Shown here piece by piece: positions 19,190 to 27,403 of a DNA stretch of 63,625 nucleotides (positions are counted from its first letter, which is position 1; each line of letters begins with the position of its first letter). The DNA is from Colwellia sp. (GTDB taxonomy: Bacteria; Pseudomonadota; Gammaproteobacteria; Enterobacterales; Alteromonadaceae): the NCBI RefSeq assembly GCF_013215345.1, contig NZ_JABSOV010000015.1:1-63625 (forward strand), given 5' to 3'. The notes below the pieces were generated by a model. The model saw only the letters and a list, made by a program, of their open reading frames with translations, did no database searches and was not told the origin of the DNA. A program made the position numbers and the translations under genes.

Positions 19190-19650
19190 TCACTTTTTAT
19201 ACACTTTCATTTTAAAGCACTGTTGAAAATAATATCTTAAACTAGCATAAACACTCAGCTGATAAGCACGAAGCTCAGAGCCAAAAGTATATTCATTATT
19301 TGGTACATCCGCGCTAACAGAGATAAGCTGAGAGGCCAACCACGTTAGCACAGTGATAATATAATGCTGACGATAAAGATATACACCAGCCTTCTGATAG
19401 GGCGCTTGAGTGGCAAGTTCATGGTAATCATCAGTGTTATTGCTACCAGCACCATTATAGTGGTACTCGATCATCACAATAACATATTCATTTAACGCAT
19501 AGCCTGAGGGTAGGGTATTAGCCGAAATACCTGCTAGAGTTTTGTGAACGAAATAGTTCATCCATTTTTTCAGTAATACTGCGGCATCGTCATCGGCTAA
19601 CTAAGTAAAAAAAACAGTGAAGATAGCCCTGATATAAGCAACTTCAACAT
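19190..19650 (-). pseudogene. Decayed gene for a small exported protein (frameshift after the signal peptide)
   Basis: From ATG at 19650 the frame encodes a signal peptide (MLKLLISGLSSLFFLLS) and then hits TAG at 19599-19597. A second frame, open from 19600 to 19190, continues with LADDDAAVLLKKWMNYF. Adding one T at about 19599 joins the two into SLADDD, a normal signal-peptidase I site, so a single-base loss best explains the break. The rest (about 135 residues) has alternating strand-like segments such as EYVIVMIEYHYNG and ELRAYQLSVYASLRYYF, reminiscent of the end of an outer-membrane barrel. It may thus also carry an internal deletion. An intact 123-residue frame starting at 19561 would lack a signal peptide and is unlikely to be functional. 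Confidence 0.6.
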
Positions 19651-19710
19651 AGAATAATCCCTAAGAGTATTTACTATACCCATAATACTTCAAGATTCTA
19701 GTTTGATGCT

Positions 19711-19809
19711 CAAGGCGCATTTTTTTTATTAAGAGTGGTTTTCTTAAAAACATATTATACGTTATTGTTTTCTGTATGGAGATAACCATTCTATTCAATC
19801 AACGCCTTG
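19711..19809. repeat. Imperfect long inverted repeat, possible dispersed or MITE-like element
   Basis: Three nested arm pairs face each other: CAAGGCG (19711-19717) with CGCCTTG (19803-19809); AGAGTGGTTTTCT (19732-19744) with AGATAACCATTCT (19780-19792, 11 of 13 complementary); and AAAACA with TGTTTT around the centre. The left flank CCATAATACTTCAAGATTC looks like a boundary I associate with dispersed intergenic repeats in marine gammaproteobacteria. That association is from memory and is not tested. It could fold into a hairpin of about 99 bases. Confidence 0.45.
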
Positions 19810-19841
19810 CCTAAAGGTGTTTATTAAACAATATATTTAAC

Positions 19842-19870
19842 ACAAAAAAAACCAGCACTAGGCTGGTTTC
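19842..19870 (-). terminator. Rho-independent terminator of parA-parB operon
   Basis: AAACCAGC and GCTGGTTT (19849-19856 and 19862-19869) form an 8-base stem with a 5-base loop. Read on the minus strand it is followed by a run of eight T. It lies about 30 bases after the parB stop. Confidence 0.85.
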
Positions 19871-19897
19871 TAATATTGGAAATTTAACGATATAACA

Positions 19898-20794
19898 TTA
19901 ATTAATTTTAGCTAAAATATCTTCAAGCTTTTCTAAATTAGCATAAGAAATAACTAATTTTCCTTTGCCTTTTTTATTGTGACTAATAGCGACTTTAGCG
20001 CCAAGTTTGTCTGCTAAGACTTGTTCCAACTCTACGGTCTCAATGGCTTTTTCAACTTTTTCTTTTATCGCAACTGGATTTTGAATCTTCTTAATTAGGC
20101 TCTCGGTTTCTCTTACCGTTAACTCTTTAGTCGCTACTATTTGTGCTGCTGACGTTTGCTCATCACCTTCCAATGCTAATAAAGCACGGGCATGGCCCAT
20201 ATCAATATCACCATTTTCCAAAAAGGTTTTTACTTCTTCGTTTAAGTTATTTAAACGCAATAAGTTACTGACTGTAGTGCGTGATTTACCAATGGCTAAA
20301 GCAACTTCCTGATGGGTTAAATCAAACTCAGTTAATAAGCGTTCTAACGCGATAGCTTCTTCCATGGCATTAAGATCTTCACGCTGAATATTCTCAATTA
20401 AGGCTATCGCTACTGCTGATTCATCCGGTACGTTTTTAATTAAACAAGGGACAATATCAAGCTGAGCCAATTTAGCGGCACGCCAGCGACGTTCACCAGC
20501 AATAATTTCATATTGATCATCTGCAACTAAACGCACAACAATTGGTTGAATAATGCCTTGTGCTTGAATCGATAATGATAATTCTTCTAAGGCCGTATCC
20601 GACATATCACGACGCGGTTGATATTTACCGGGAACAAGTGAGGTGATGGCAATTTTTTGAAACTCATTATCGCTGGTGATTACCTTTGGACTTTCTTGCG
20701 CTGTATCTGTTGGTGCAGCTGGAATCGCTGTTGATAATAAAGCATCAAGTCCGCGACCTAAGCGACTAACGCCTTTACGTTTTGCTGTACTCAT
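19898..20794 (-). CDS. parB: Chromosome-partitioning protein ParB
   Basis: A 298-residue CTP-dependent DNA clamp that loads at parS and spreads along the origin region. The N-terminal leader GRGLDALLS is the usual ParA-contact region. The CTPase/ParB motif appears as GERRWRAAKLAQLDIVPCL and IALIENIQREDLNAMEEA. The helix-turn-helix is LTHQEVALAIGKSRTTVSNLLRL, and a C-terminal dimerisation helix ends the protein. It follows parA by 13 bases. Two perfect parS sites lie about 13 kb away inside recF, so the whole segregation system is within this window. Confidence 0.96.
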   Translation of the reverse strand: MSTAKRKGVSRLGRGLDALLSTAIPAAPTDTAQESPKVITSDNEFQKIAITSLVPGKYQPRRDMSDTALEELSLSIQAQGIIQPIVVRLVADDQYEIIAGERRWRAAKLAQLDIVPCLIKNVPDESAVAIALIENIQREDLNAMEEAIALERLLTEFDLTHQEVALAIGKSRTTVSNLLRLNNLNEEVKTFLENGDIDMGHARALLALEGDEQTSAAQIVATKELTVRETESLIKKIQNPVAIKEKVEKAIETVELEQVLADKLGAKVAISHNKKGKGKLVISYANLEKLEDILAKIN

Positions 20795-20808
20795 AATTTT
20801 CCTTTGCG

Positions 20809-21615
20809 CTAATTGGCGACACTGGCGGTAGCTTTCTGAGCTTTTTTCGCTGCATCATTTTTACGTAACACTTCACCAGCTAGGGCTAAATAGGCTTTAG
20901 CGCCGGTTGATGATTTATCATAATACATAGCTGGCGTTCCAAAACTCGGAGCTTCAGCTAAACGAACATTTCGAGGGATAACACTACGATAAACTTTATC
21001 ACCAAAATGGCGTTTTAATTGCTCAGATACATCATTTGCTAAACGATTACGTGGATCATACATAGTGCGAAGTATGCCCTCAATATGTAATTTATCATTC
21101 ACTACGGACGTTAACTTAGTGATGGTATCCATTAGGGCTGTTAAGCCTTCTAACGCATAGTACTCACATTGCATTGGCACTAAAACAGAGTCAGCAGCCG
21201 TCATAGCATTAACTGTCAGCATATTTAGTGATGGCGGGCAGTCAATAATAATAAAATCATAGTAGTCTTTTACTGGCGCTAGGGCGCTTTTTAATCGCTG
21301 TTCTCGGGCAAAAACACCCATCAATTTGATTTCTGCGGCAGTAACATCGGCATTGGCTGAAATTAAATGATAAAGACCTGAGGTTTCTTTAATGACAACC
21401 TGTTCAACACTCTGCTCTTCAACCAGTAATTCATAACAGGTGGCATGAACATTGTACTTATCAACACCACTGGCCATGGTGGCATTGCCTTGCGGATCTA
21501 AATCAATTAATAAAACTTTGCGTTTTGTCGCCGCCAACGAGGCAGCCAAATTAACCGCGGTTGTAGTTTTACCCACACCACCTTTTTGGTTTGCAATTGC
21601 TATTATTTTTCCCAC
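20809..21615 (-). CDS. parA: Chromosome-partitioning ATPase ParA
   Basis: A 268-residue Walker-type ATPase. The deviant Walker A box NQKGGVGKTTTAVNLA starts near residue 9, with Walker A' LIDLDPQGNATMASG and Walker B DFIIIDCPPSLNMLT. With ParB it moves newly copied origins apart along the nucleoid. It lies in the conserved order mnmG-rsmG-parA-parB, starting 25 bases after rsmG. It is a chromosomal (Soj-like) form, consistent with its position beside oriC. Terminal residues 255-268 are Ala/Lys-rich and unremarkable. Confidence 0.96.
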   Translation of the reverse strand: MGKIIAIANQKGGVGKTTTAVNLAASLAATKRKVLLIDLDPQGNATMASGVDKYNVHATCYELLVEEQSVEQVVIKETSGLYHLISANADVTAAEIKLMGVFAREQRLKSALAPVKDYYDFIIIDCPPSLNMLTVNAMTAADSVLVPMQCEYYALEGLTALMDTITKLTSVVNDKLHIEGILRTMYDPRNRLANDVSEQLKRHFGDKVYRSVIPRNVRLAEAPSFGTPAMYYDKSSTGAKAYLALAGEVLRKNDAAKKAQKATASVAN

Positions 21616-21640
21616 AAGCGCCTCTATTTATATTTTGTTG

Positions 21641-22270
21641 CTAGTGCAATTTCTTCAAGACCAGTACATGGCGTTCACCAACCAAGTCAGGTACGATAAT
21701 TTTATGACTGTCTACTAAAGTAATATTTTCAGGTAATTGGCTGATCTCATCCTGAGGATATTGGCCTTTCAGTGCAAAAAATCGTCCTTGCTCCGTGGTT
21801 ATTAAATGCTGGCACCAGCTTACCATATCATTAAGAGAAGAAAAGGCGCGACTCAAGACACCATCAAAAGGCTGCTCGCCTTGATAGTCTTCAACTCTTG
21901 CCTTCACTGGTGTAACATTAGTGAGCTTTAACTGAAAAACCGCTTGTCTAAGAAAGGTAATACGCTTGCCTAAACTGTCTAATAAGACAAAATTTCTTTC
22001 TGGATACAAAATAGCCAGTGGTATGCCCGGTAAACCAGGACCAGTACCAACATCGATAAAGTTTTCACCAATAAGTACTTCACCGACCATTAAGCTATCC
22101 ATAATATGTTTGATTAACATATCACTAGGATCGCGAACTGAAGTAAGGTTGTAGGCTTTATTCCATTTGTTGAGTAGCTCAACGTATTGAATAAGTAAAT
22201 CGATTTGCTGTTGAGAGACGACAAGCTGCGTTTTACTGATCAGTGTCGTTAATTGTTGTGTTAAATTCAT
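21641..22270 (-). CDS. rsmG: 16S rRNA (guanine-527-N7)-methyltransferase RsmG
   Basis: A 209-residue SAM-dependent enzyme that methylates G527 of 16S rRNA. The SAM site is [18 protein letters not shown] (about 69-86), followed by [14 protein letters not shown]. The length matches the E. coli protein (207). It lies downstream of mnmG, and the 60-base gap contains a perfect 12-base-stem hairpin that ends 12 bases before the ATG. No Shine-Dalgarno sequence is visible, which is unusual and discussed separately. Confidence 0.96.
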   Translation of the reverse strand: MNLTQQLTTLISKTQLVVSQQQIDLLIQYVELLNKWNKAYNLTSVRDPSDMLIKHIMDSLMVGEVLIGENFIDVGTGPGLPGIPLAILYPERNFVLLDSLGKRITFLRQAVFQLKLTNVTPVKARVEDYQGEQPFDGVLSRAFSSLNDMVSWCQHLITTEQGRFFALKGQYPQDEISQLPENITLVDSHKIIVPDLVGERHVLVLKKLH

Positions 22271-22281
22271 TTTTATTTAGA

Positions 22282-22314
22282 CCAGCTGACTAATTTAAAA
22301 AGTTAGTCAGCTGG
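22282..22314. other. Perfect hairpin between mnmG and rsmG
   Basis: CCAGCTGACTAA (22282-22293) and TTAGTCAGCTGG (22303-22314) form a 12-base stem with a 9-base loop. On the minus-strand transcript no T-run follows it, so it is not a standard terminator. It lies just upstream of the rsmG start, where it could affect processing or translation. Confidence 0.75.
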
Positions 22315-22330
22315 CCCCTAGCTATTGCTT

Positions 22331-24220
22331 TTAGCCTAATTTGCGTAAAAGACCGTGTTTTTTTAAGTAAACTAATAATAACGAAATTGCCGCCGGAGTA
22401 ATACCAGAAATTCGCGAAGCTTTACCAATAGTTTCCGGACGAGCATCTGTTAGCTTAGCAACAACCTCATTAGAAAGGCCTGAAATTTGCTTATAATCAA
22501 AATCTATTGGAATCAAAGTATCTTCATTACGCTTTTTCTTGGCTATTTCGTCTAGTTGACGATCAATATAGCCAGCATATTTTGTTTGAATCTCAATCTG
22601 CTCAGACGCTTGTTTATCAGCTGCTGCCGGACCTAAACCTTCAATTTTCATCAGATCGTCATATTTTACTTCTGGACGACGGATCAAATCTTCTAAACTG
22701 GCTTCTTTACTCATCGGCGATTTTAACAAGGCATTGATCTGATCAATATTCTGATGATCCTTTTGAATCCAGGTAGATCGTAAACGTTGACGCTCAAGCT
22801 CAATATTTTCCATTTTTTCATTAAATCGTTGCCAACGAGCATCATCAACTAAACCGACTTTACGACCTAACTCGGTTAAGCGAATATCAGCATTGTCTTC
22901 ACGCAACAATAAACGGTATTCAGCACGCGAGGTAAACATGCGATACGGTTCTTTAGTGCCTAAGGTCGCTAAATCATCAATTAATACACCCACGTAAGCT
23001 TGGTCACGACCGAGAATAAATTCATCACGCTCTTTCACTCTATTGGCAGCATTGGTTGCGGCAATAAGCCCTTGAGCGGCAGCTTCTTCATAGCCGGTAG
23101 TACCATTAATTTGACCGGCAAAATATAAGTTTTGTACAAACTTACTTTCTAAACTCTGTTTTAAATCACGAGGATCGAAGTAGTCATACTCTATGGCGTA
23201 ACCCGGACGGGTAATAAAAGCGTTTTCAAAGCCCTTAATTGAACGTACTAAATCAATTTGCACGTCAAAAGGTAAGCTGGTTGAAATACCATTTGGGTAG
23301 ACTTCATGGGTAGTTAAGCCTTCAGGCTCAACAAATATTTGATGTGAGTTTTTATCAGCAAAACGAGTGATCTTGTCTTCAATTGATGGACAGTACCTTG
23401 GGCCAACACCTTCAATTACGCCGGTATACATAGGCGATCTATCTAGACCATCTCGAATAATCTGATGTGTTTTCTCGTTGGTATGAGTAATATAACAGGA
23501 TATTTGCTCAGGATGATCCTCGCGAGATCCCATAAAAGAAAAAACAGGACGTGGTGTATCACCAGGTTGCTCTTCCATCACTGAAAAATCTAATGATCTT
23601 GCATCAAGCCTTGGTGGAGTGCCTGTTTTTAAACGATCCATTCTAAACGGCATATCACGCATTTTTTCTGCGAGATTAACACTGGCAGGATCACCTGCTC
23701 GACCACCTTGATAATTATTTAAACCAATATGAATCAGTCCTGAAAGGAAAGTACCAACGGTAAGTACCACTGTTTTGGCTTTAAATTTAAGACCCATTTG
23801 TGTCGATATACCAACAACACGATCGTTTTCAAGGATCAAGTCATCACAAGGTTGTTGGAAAATAGTTAAATTCTCTTGGTTTTCCAATACGTTTCGAACA
23901 TATGATCGATATAAAATTCGATCCGCCTGAGCACGAGTGGCTCTCACTGCTGGACCCTTACTTGAATTTAAGGTTCTAAATTGAATGGCGCTATGATCAA
24001 TGGCCGTTGCCATTAAACCACCGAGAGCATCAATTTCTTTAACAAGATGCCCTTTGCCAATACCACCAATGGCTGGATTACAAGACATTTGGCCTAGAGT
24101 GTCAATGTTATGAGTTAACAGCAACGTTTTGCAGCCCATACGTGCTGCCGCAAGTGAGGCTTCGGTTCCCGCATGACCACCACCAACAACGATTACGTCA
24201 TAAGACTCTTGATACCACAT
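22331..24220 (-). CDS. mnmG: tRNA uridine-5-carboxymethylaminomethyl modification enzyme MnmG (GidA)
   Basis: A 629-residue FAD enzyme, the same length as E. coli MnmG. With MnmE it installs the cmnm5 group on wobble uridine 34 of several tRNAs. The FAD-binding motif [19 protein letters not shown] is at residue 10. The conserved signature [17 protein letters not shown] is near 370, and the helical C-terminal MnmE-binding domain ends ...[10 protein letters not shown]. Its 5' end faces oriC, as in E. coli and Vibrio, so transcription from its promoter runs away from the origin. Its partner gene mnmE is also in the window. Confidence 0.98.
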   Translation of the reverse strand: MWYQESYDVIVVGGGHAGTEASLAAARMGCKTLLLTHNIDTLGQMSCNPAIGGIGKGHLVKEIDALGGLMATAIDHSAIQFRTLNSSKGPAVRATRAQADRILYRSYVRNVLENQENLTIFQQPCDDLILENDRVVGISTQMGLKFKAKTVVLTVGTFLSGLIHIGLNNYQGGRAGDPASVNLAEKMRDMPFRMDRLKTGTPPRLDARSLDFSVMEEQPGDTPRPVFSFMGSREDHPEQISCYITHTNEKTHQIIRDGLDRSPMYTGVIEGVGPRYCPSIEDKITRFADKNSHQIFVEPEGLTTHEVYPNGISTSLPFDVQIDLVRSIKGFENAFITRPGYAIEYDYFDPRDLKQSLESKFVQNLYFAGQINGTTGYEEAAAQGLIAATNAANRVKERDEFILGRDQAYVGVLIDDLATLGTKEPYRMFTSRAEYRLLLREDNADIRLTELGRKVGLVDDARWQRFNEKMENIELERQRLRSTWIQKDHQNIDQINALLKSPMSKEASLEDLIRRPEVKYDDLMKIEGLGPAAADKQASEQIEIQTKYAGYIDRQLDEIAKKKRNEDTLIPIDFDYKQISGLSNEVVAKLTDARPETIGKASRISGITPAAISLLLVYLKKHGLLRKLG

Positions 24221-24437
24221 AAAATCACAATCCTGCTTGGTTAAAATTAGTTAAAGTTTTTATTTAAAAGCGCATGGCAAAATTTGCATCACTCAAAAAT
24301 TATGGAACGTATTTTAACGCTTTTTTCTCTTCATGGATACGATCAAATTCGTAAAAAGATCGGGGTGGATCTTTAATATATATAAAGAGATCTTTATAAA
24401 GATCTTATTATTATTACTTATTATGATCATCTTTTTC

Positions 24438-24446
24438 TGTGGGTAA
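24438..24446 (-). promoter_or_regulatory. DnaA box in R1 position (one mismatch)
   Basis: TGTGGGTAA reads TTACCCACA on the minus strand, one base off TTATCCACA. It sits right after the AT-rich 13-mers with the same orientation as E. coli R1. Confidence 0.65.
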
Positions 24447-24499
24447 GTACTTTTTTCTTATATTTATTAATGAGTAACACCAATGATAACCTTGTGATC

Positions 24500-24534
24500 A
24501 AGCTTTGATCAACAGGCAAATAAGCTTTGATCAA
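24500..24534 (+). repeat. Two 13-base direct repeats in oriC with 22-base period
   Basis: AAGCTTTGATCAA occurs at 24500-24512 and 24522-24534, exactly 22 bases apart (about two helical turns). Each carries a GATC. They sit just left of the first perfect DnaA box, where E. coli oriC has a related AAGCTT/GATC stretch. Confidence 0.85.
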
Positions 24535-24543
24535 AAGTGCTAG

Positions 24544-24552
24544 TTATCCACA
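24544..24552 (+). promoter_or_regulatory. Perfect DnaA box (R4-like)
   Basis: TTATCCACA, identical to the strong E. coli consensus, in the mioC-proximal half of oriC with R4 orientation. Confidence 0.9.
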
Positions 24553-24604
24553 GGTATATTAAAATCCAATTTAATCCACTGAATAATAATAGAAAAATAA
24601 CCGG

Positions 24605-24613
24605 TTATTCACT
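24605..24613 (+). promoter_or_regulatory. Weak DnaA box
   Basis: TTATTCACT, one mismatch to TTATNCACA, 3 bases before the next perfect box and in the same orientation. Confidence 0.5.
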
Positions 24614-24616
24614 GTT

Positions 24617-24625
24617 TTATCCACA
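24617..24625 (+). promoter_or_regulatory. Perfect DnaA box next to mioC
   Basis: TTATCCACA, same orientation as the R4-like box and 73 bases from it, about 50 bases from the mioC stop. Confidence 0.88.
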
Positions 24626-24678
24626 ATGGTAAAAAATAAGATCGTAAACTGTTAATAACTTATGGGTAACTGATCGTA

Positions 24679-25176
24679 CTAGATCGAAAGTAGATCTTTA
24701 TTTGTACGGATCCACTGCGGAGCAAGCTCTTCTGGATCAATGTCTTCAGACATATCGAAGGTTTTAATGGGTGTTATTTCTATGCAACCTTTTGAAATCA
24801 TTAGTTTTGATATTTCAATCGCAGCTTTGCAGAAAGTATCATAGCTAGAATCTCCGATCCCTATGGTCAAAAAACTAACCGTGGATAGATCTTGATCACA
24901 ATTACTTAGATCACTGGCAAATTGCTTGATGTTGTCAGGGTAGTCACCAGCACCATGTGTTGAGGTACAAATGATCCAAAGAGGGTTTTTGTCGGAATTA
25001 CTGTGTTTTTTTTGTTCGTTAATGCTCGGGAAAGTATTATTGAGGATGCTTTTAAGATCAGGTTTAAGGTGAATATCAACCTTATGATCAAGATCATTTA
25101 GGGTTTCTTCACAGGCTTCAGCAACATATTCTGTGCCACCAAGCATACTGCCAACAATGATTTGAATGGAGCTCAT
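24679..25176 (-). CDS. mioC: Flavodoxin-domain protein MioC
   Basis: A 165-residue flavodoxin-like FMN protein. The opening IIVGSMLGGTEYVAEACEE is the FMN phosphate loop and matches E. coli MioC (SGSTLGGAEYVAEH). Also present are TSTHGAGDYPDNI (about 70-82) and TIGIGDSSYDTFCKA. It is about 18 residues longer than E. coli MioC (147), owing to an insertion near 45-65 rich in Asn, Lys and Ser. In E. coli mioC lies beside oriC and its transcription runs into the origin; the orientation here is the same. The gene itself is dense in GATC sites. The biochemical role (biotin synthesis electron carrier in E. coli) is from the family. Confidence 0.92.
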   Translation of the reverse strand: MSSIQIIVGSMLGGTEYVAEACEETLNDLDHKVDIHLKPDLKSILNNTFPSINEQKKHSNSDKNPLWIICTSTHGAGDYPDNIKQFASDLSNCDQDLSTVSFLTIGIGDSSYDTFCKAAIEISKLMISKGCIEITPIKTFDMSEDIDPEELAPQWIRTNKDLLSI

Positions 25177-25332
25177 AGGGGTCTCTTTATAGCGATAATA
25201 TATAGGCAGTTATTGTATTACTTCAGCACAGATAAACAATAATCAATGTATAGATAAGCTTAAATAGTAGGGAAAGTAGGGCACTTAAACCGCTATTTTG
25301 TGCATTTTTTAGTGTGCTATAGGCTGTTATAA

Positions 25333-25368
25333 CCCGTTATTACTGCCAAAAAGGCCGTAAATAACGGG
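25333..25368. other. Long hairpin in the mioC-mnmE gap
   Basis: CCCGTTATT and AATAACGGG form a 9-base stem that continues, after one bulge, through AC/GT and GCC/GGC around an AAAAA loop. Neither strand has a T-run after it, so it is not a typical terminator. Confidence 0.7.
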
Positions 25369-25770
25369 ATAAATCATTATTATTAAGCGCTTCAATAGCG
25401 ATAATACGGACTATATAATTATTATATATGAAAGAAATTATGTGCAGTTATCGAGTCGCAGGTAAGATCCCAAAGGGCGAATACCTAATAAAAGGTAAAG
25501 TCTTACAGACTGCGTTATTGATTTTGATAAGGACGCTGTATGGAAGCAGCTTAAGAGATAATGCAGGAGCATATTCACCTGAATAGCCATGATCAAAATC
25601 TATGCCTTGCTTCTAAGCCTTTTAAAGCTCGCTGAATGGGAAGAGACTTATTGAAATTGGTATAAATAACGGACGGTTTATTGCTGGACGGATAGATATT
25701 TTGCCATTACTAACAGTAATTAGTTAGTCAGTGAGAACAGGGGGATTGAGTTGCGTTGAAGTCTAGGAGG

Positions 25771-25801
25771 AGTAGTAGAGGAAAATAATACCTCTACTAC
25801 T
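25771..25801 (-). terminator. Hairpin just downstream of mnmE
   Basis: AGTAGTAGAGG and CCTCTACTACT form an 11-base perfect stem with a 9-base loop, about 16 bases after the mnmE stop. It lacks a clear T-run, so it may protect the 3' end rather than terminate by itself. Confidence 0.5.
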
Positions 25802-25816
25802 AAACAAATAAGTCCA

Positions 25817-27232
25817 TTATTTACCAATACAAAAAGAGCTGAAAATTTTACCTAGCAAATCATCACTGGTGAATTCACCAGTGATTTGATCCAACTCTTG
25901 CTGACAAATACGCAACTCTTCTGCCAATATCTCACCGGCAACGTAAGATTCAAGTTGCTCTAATCCGACAAGTAAATGTTGATGAGTATTCTCTAGCGCT
26001 ACTAAATGGCGTCTTCTTGCCATAAAGCCACCTTCGGTACTACCTTGGTAACCCATAATCGTTTTTAAGTGCTCTTTTAGGCTGTTAACGCCATCACCAG
26101 TTTTAGCTGATAAGGTAATTATGGCGTGCTGCGTGCCATCGGTATCGGTAAACTCGCTAAAACCTGTTTCAGTATTATTCACGTCGGCTTTATTTCTGAT
26201 CAGCGTAAGCCCCGTGTTTTCTGGTAGTTTGGCAAAAAACTCAGGATAGTAATCTTTTATATCTTGTTCATCTTCTAAGACACTATGATCTTCACTAGCA
26301 TCAACCATTAATAACACGCGATCAGCTTTTTCTATTTCTTGCCAAGCTCGCTCAATGCCTATTTTCTCAACCACATCATCACTATCTCGTAATCCTGCGG
26401 TGTCGATAATATGTAATGGCATGCCATCAATATGAATTTGCTCGGCCAACACATCACGGGTAGTACCGGCAATATCGGTAACTATCGCTGTTTGTTTACC
26501 ACTTAAGGCATTTAGTAAACTTGATTTACCGGCATTTGGACGACCGGCAATCACTACGCGCATACCCTCACGAATAATACTGCCTTGTTGTGCTTGCTTA
26601 CGAACATCTTCTACCTTGCTGATAATAGTCTTTAAATCAGTAACTATTTTTTTATCGGCAAGAAAGTCAATTTCTTCTTCCGGAAAGTCTATGGCAGCTT
26701 CAACATACATGCGTAGGTGAATAATACTTTCAACCATTTCATGCACTAGTTTTGAAAAATCACCTTGTAAAGAGTGTAGGGCAGAGCGAGCTGCTTGCTC
26801 AGAACTAGAGTTAATTAAATCAGCGATGGCTTCAGCTTGAGTTAAATCAAGTTTGTCATTCAAAAAAGCTTGTTCGCTGAACTCTCCAGGCTTAGCCATA
26901 ATGACTTTCGGAAGTGCAAGAATTGCTTTAAGTAGCATATCTAATATAACCGGACCACCATGACCTTGAAACTCAATAACATCTTCGCCGGTAAATGAAT
27001 GTGGTGCTTTGAAAAACAGTGCTATACCTTGATCTAATATCTGTGTTGTATCAGATGAATTGCCATCTGTGAAGGGCAGGTATTCAGCTTTTCTGACCTC
27101 AGGTACTTTACCTAAAATAGCTTGCGCAACATTTTTGGCTTCCGGCCCAGATACTCTAATTATACCTACGCCACCACGGCCAGGTGCGGTTGCTTGAGCG
27201 GCGATTGTCGTTGTGTGAGAAATTGATGTCAT
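25817..27232 (-). CDS. mnmE: tRNA modification GTPase MnmE (TrmE)
   Basis: A 471-residue GTPase, slightly longer than E. coli MnmE (454). The N-terminal folate-binding domain begins [25 protein letters not shown] helical domain is split by the G domain, with G1 [14 protein letters not shown] (about 231), G3 [11 protein letters not shown]4 RNKAD and the K-loop. The C-terminal FCIGK supplies the catalytic Cys. With MnmG it modifies wobble uridines of tRNA. It stands alone, between the yidC terminator and the long gap to mioC. Confidence 0.98.
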   Translation of the reverse strand: MTSISHTTTIAAQATAPGRGGVGIIRVSGPEAKNVAQAILGKVPEVRKAEYLPFTDGNSSDTTQILDQGIALFFKAPHSFTGEDVIEFQGHGGPVILDMLLKAILALPKVIMAKPGEFSEQAFLNDKLDLTQAEAIADLINSSSEQAARSALHSLQGDFSKLVHEMVESIIHLRMYVEAAIDFPEEEIDFLADKKIVTDLKTIISKVEDVRKQAQQGSIIREGMRVVIAGRPNAGKSSLLNALSGKQTAIVTDIAGTTRDVLAEQIHIDGMPLHIIDTAGLRDSDDVVEKIGIERAWQEIEKADRVLLMVDASEDHSVLEDEQDIKDYYPEFFAKLPENTGLTLIRNKADVNNTETGFSEFTDTDGTQHAIITLSAKTGDGVNSLKEHLKTIMGYQGSTEGGFMARRRHLVALENTHQHLLVGLEQLESYVAGEILAEELRICQQELDQITGEFTSDDLLGKIFSSFCIGK

Positions 27233-27338
27233 GGCTAGGTAATTAATTTGAGCTGTTGAATACGGGTATTTTACTTTATTTCAAAATTAATACCAATTCT
27301 TGCTGAGTGGCAATTGATTTTAATGCTCTAAAATAAAA

Positions 27339-27376
27339 AAGGCGATTACTGTTAAACAGTAATCGCCTTTTTATTT
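27339..27376. terminator. Rho-independent terminator after yidC
   Basis: GGCGATTACTGT and ACAGTAATCGCC (27341-27352 and 27356-27367) form a perfect 12-base stem with a TAA loop, flanked by A-runs and T-runs on both sides. It would end leftward yidC transcription before the mnmE promoter. Confidence 0.93.
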
Positions 27377-27403
27377 ATTAGTTTTTTTTTAAAAATACCG
27401 AGG

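Larger units (their letters stand above)
24358..24643. other. oriC: Chromosomal replication origin oriC (mnmG-mioC type)
   Basis: The mnmG-mioC gap has the E. coli/Vibrio oriC layout. On the mnmG side is an AT-rich unwinding region with three GATC-started 13-mers, beginning at 24368 (GATCTTTAATATA), 24389 (GATCTTTATAAAG) and 24401 (GATCTTATTATTA). A TGTGGGTAA element follows in the R1 position and orientation. Then come a pair of AAGCTTTGATCAA direct repeats and two perfect DnaA boxes toward mioC. At least nine GATC sites (Dam/SeqA targets) fall within about 290 bases. Position, layout and motif content agree; unwinding and firing are not shown by sequence alone. Confidence 0.9.
25177..25816. 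other. 640-base gap between mioC and mnmE: hairpins and a possible dispersed repeat, no clear gene
   Basis: No convincing gene is present; a 47-codon frame starting at 25440 looks incidental. There is a strong hairpin at 25333-25368 and another at 25771-25801 just after mnmE. The stretch ending in AATTGGTATAAAT (25655-25667) has the look of a dispersed intergenic repeat: related TTAATACCAATT motifs occur at 27287-27298 and 45780-45790. A small RNA is possible but not demonstrated. Confidence 0.5.

Noticed and set aside
25440-25583. A 47-codon open frame starting ATG at 25440 in the mioC-mnmE gap
   Set aside because: No ribosome-binding site, no recognisable composition or motif, and it overlaps a repeat-like stretch.
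25587-25600. ATGATCAAAATCTA, resembling an FNR box
   Set aside because: It has three mismatches to the consensus and no gene in a suitable position downstream.
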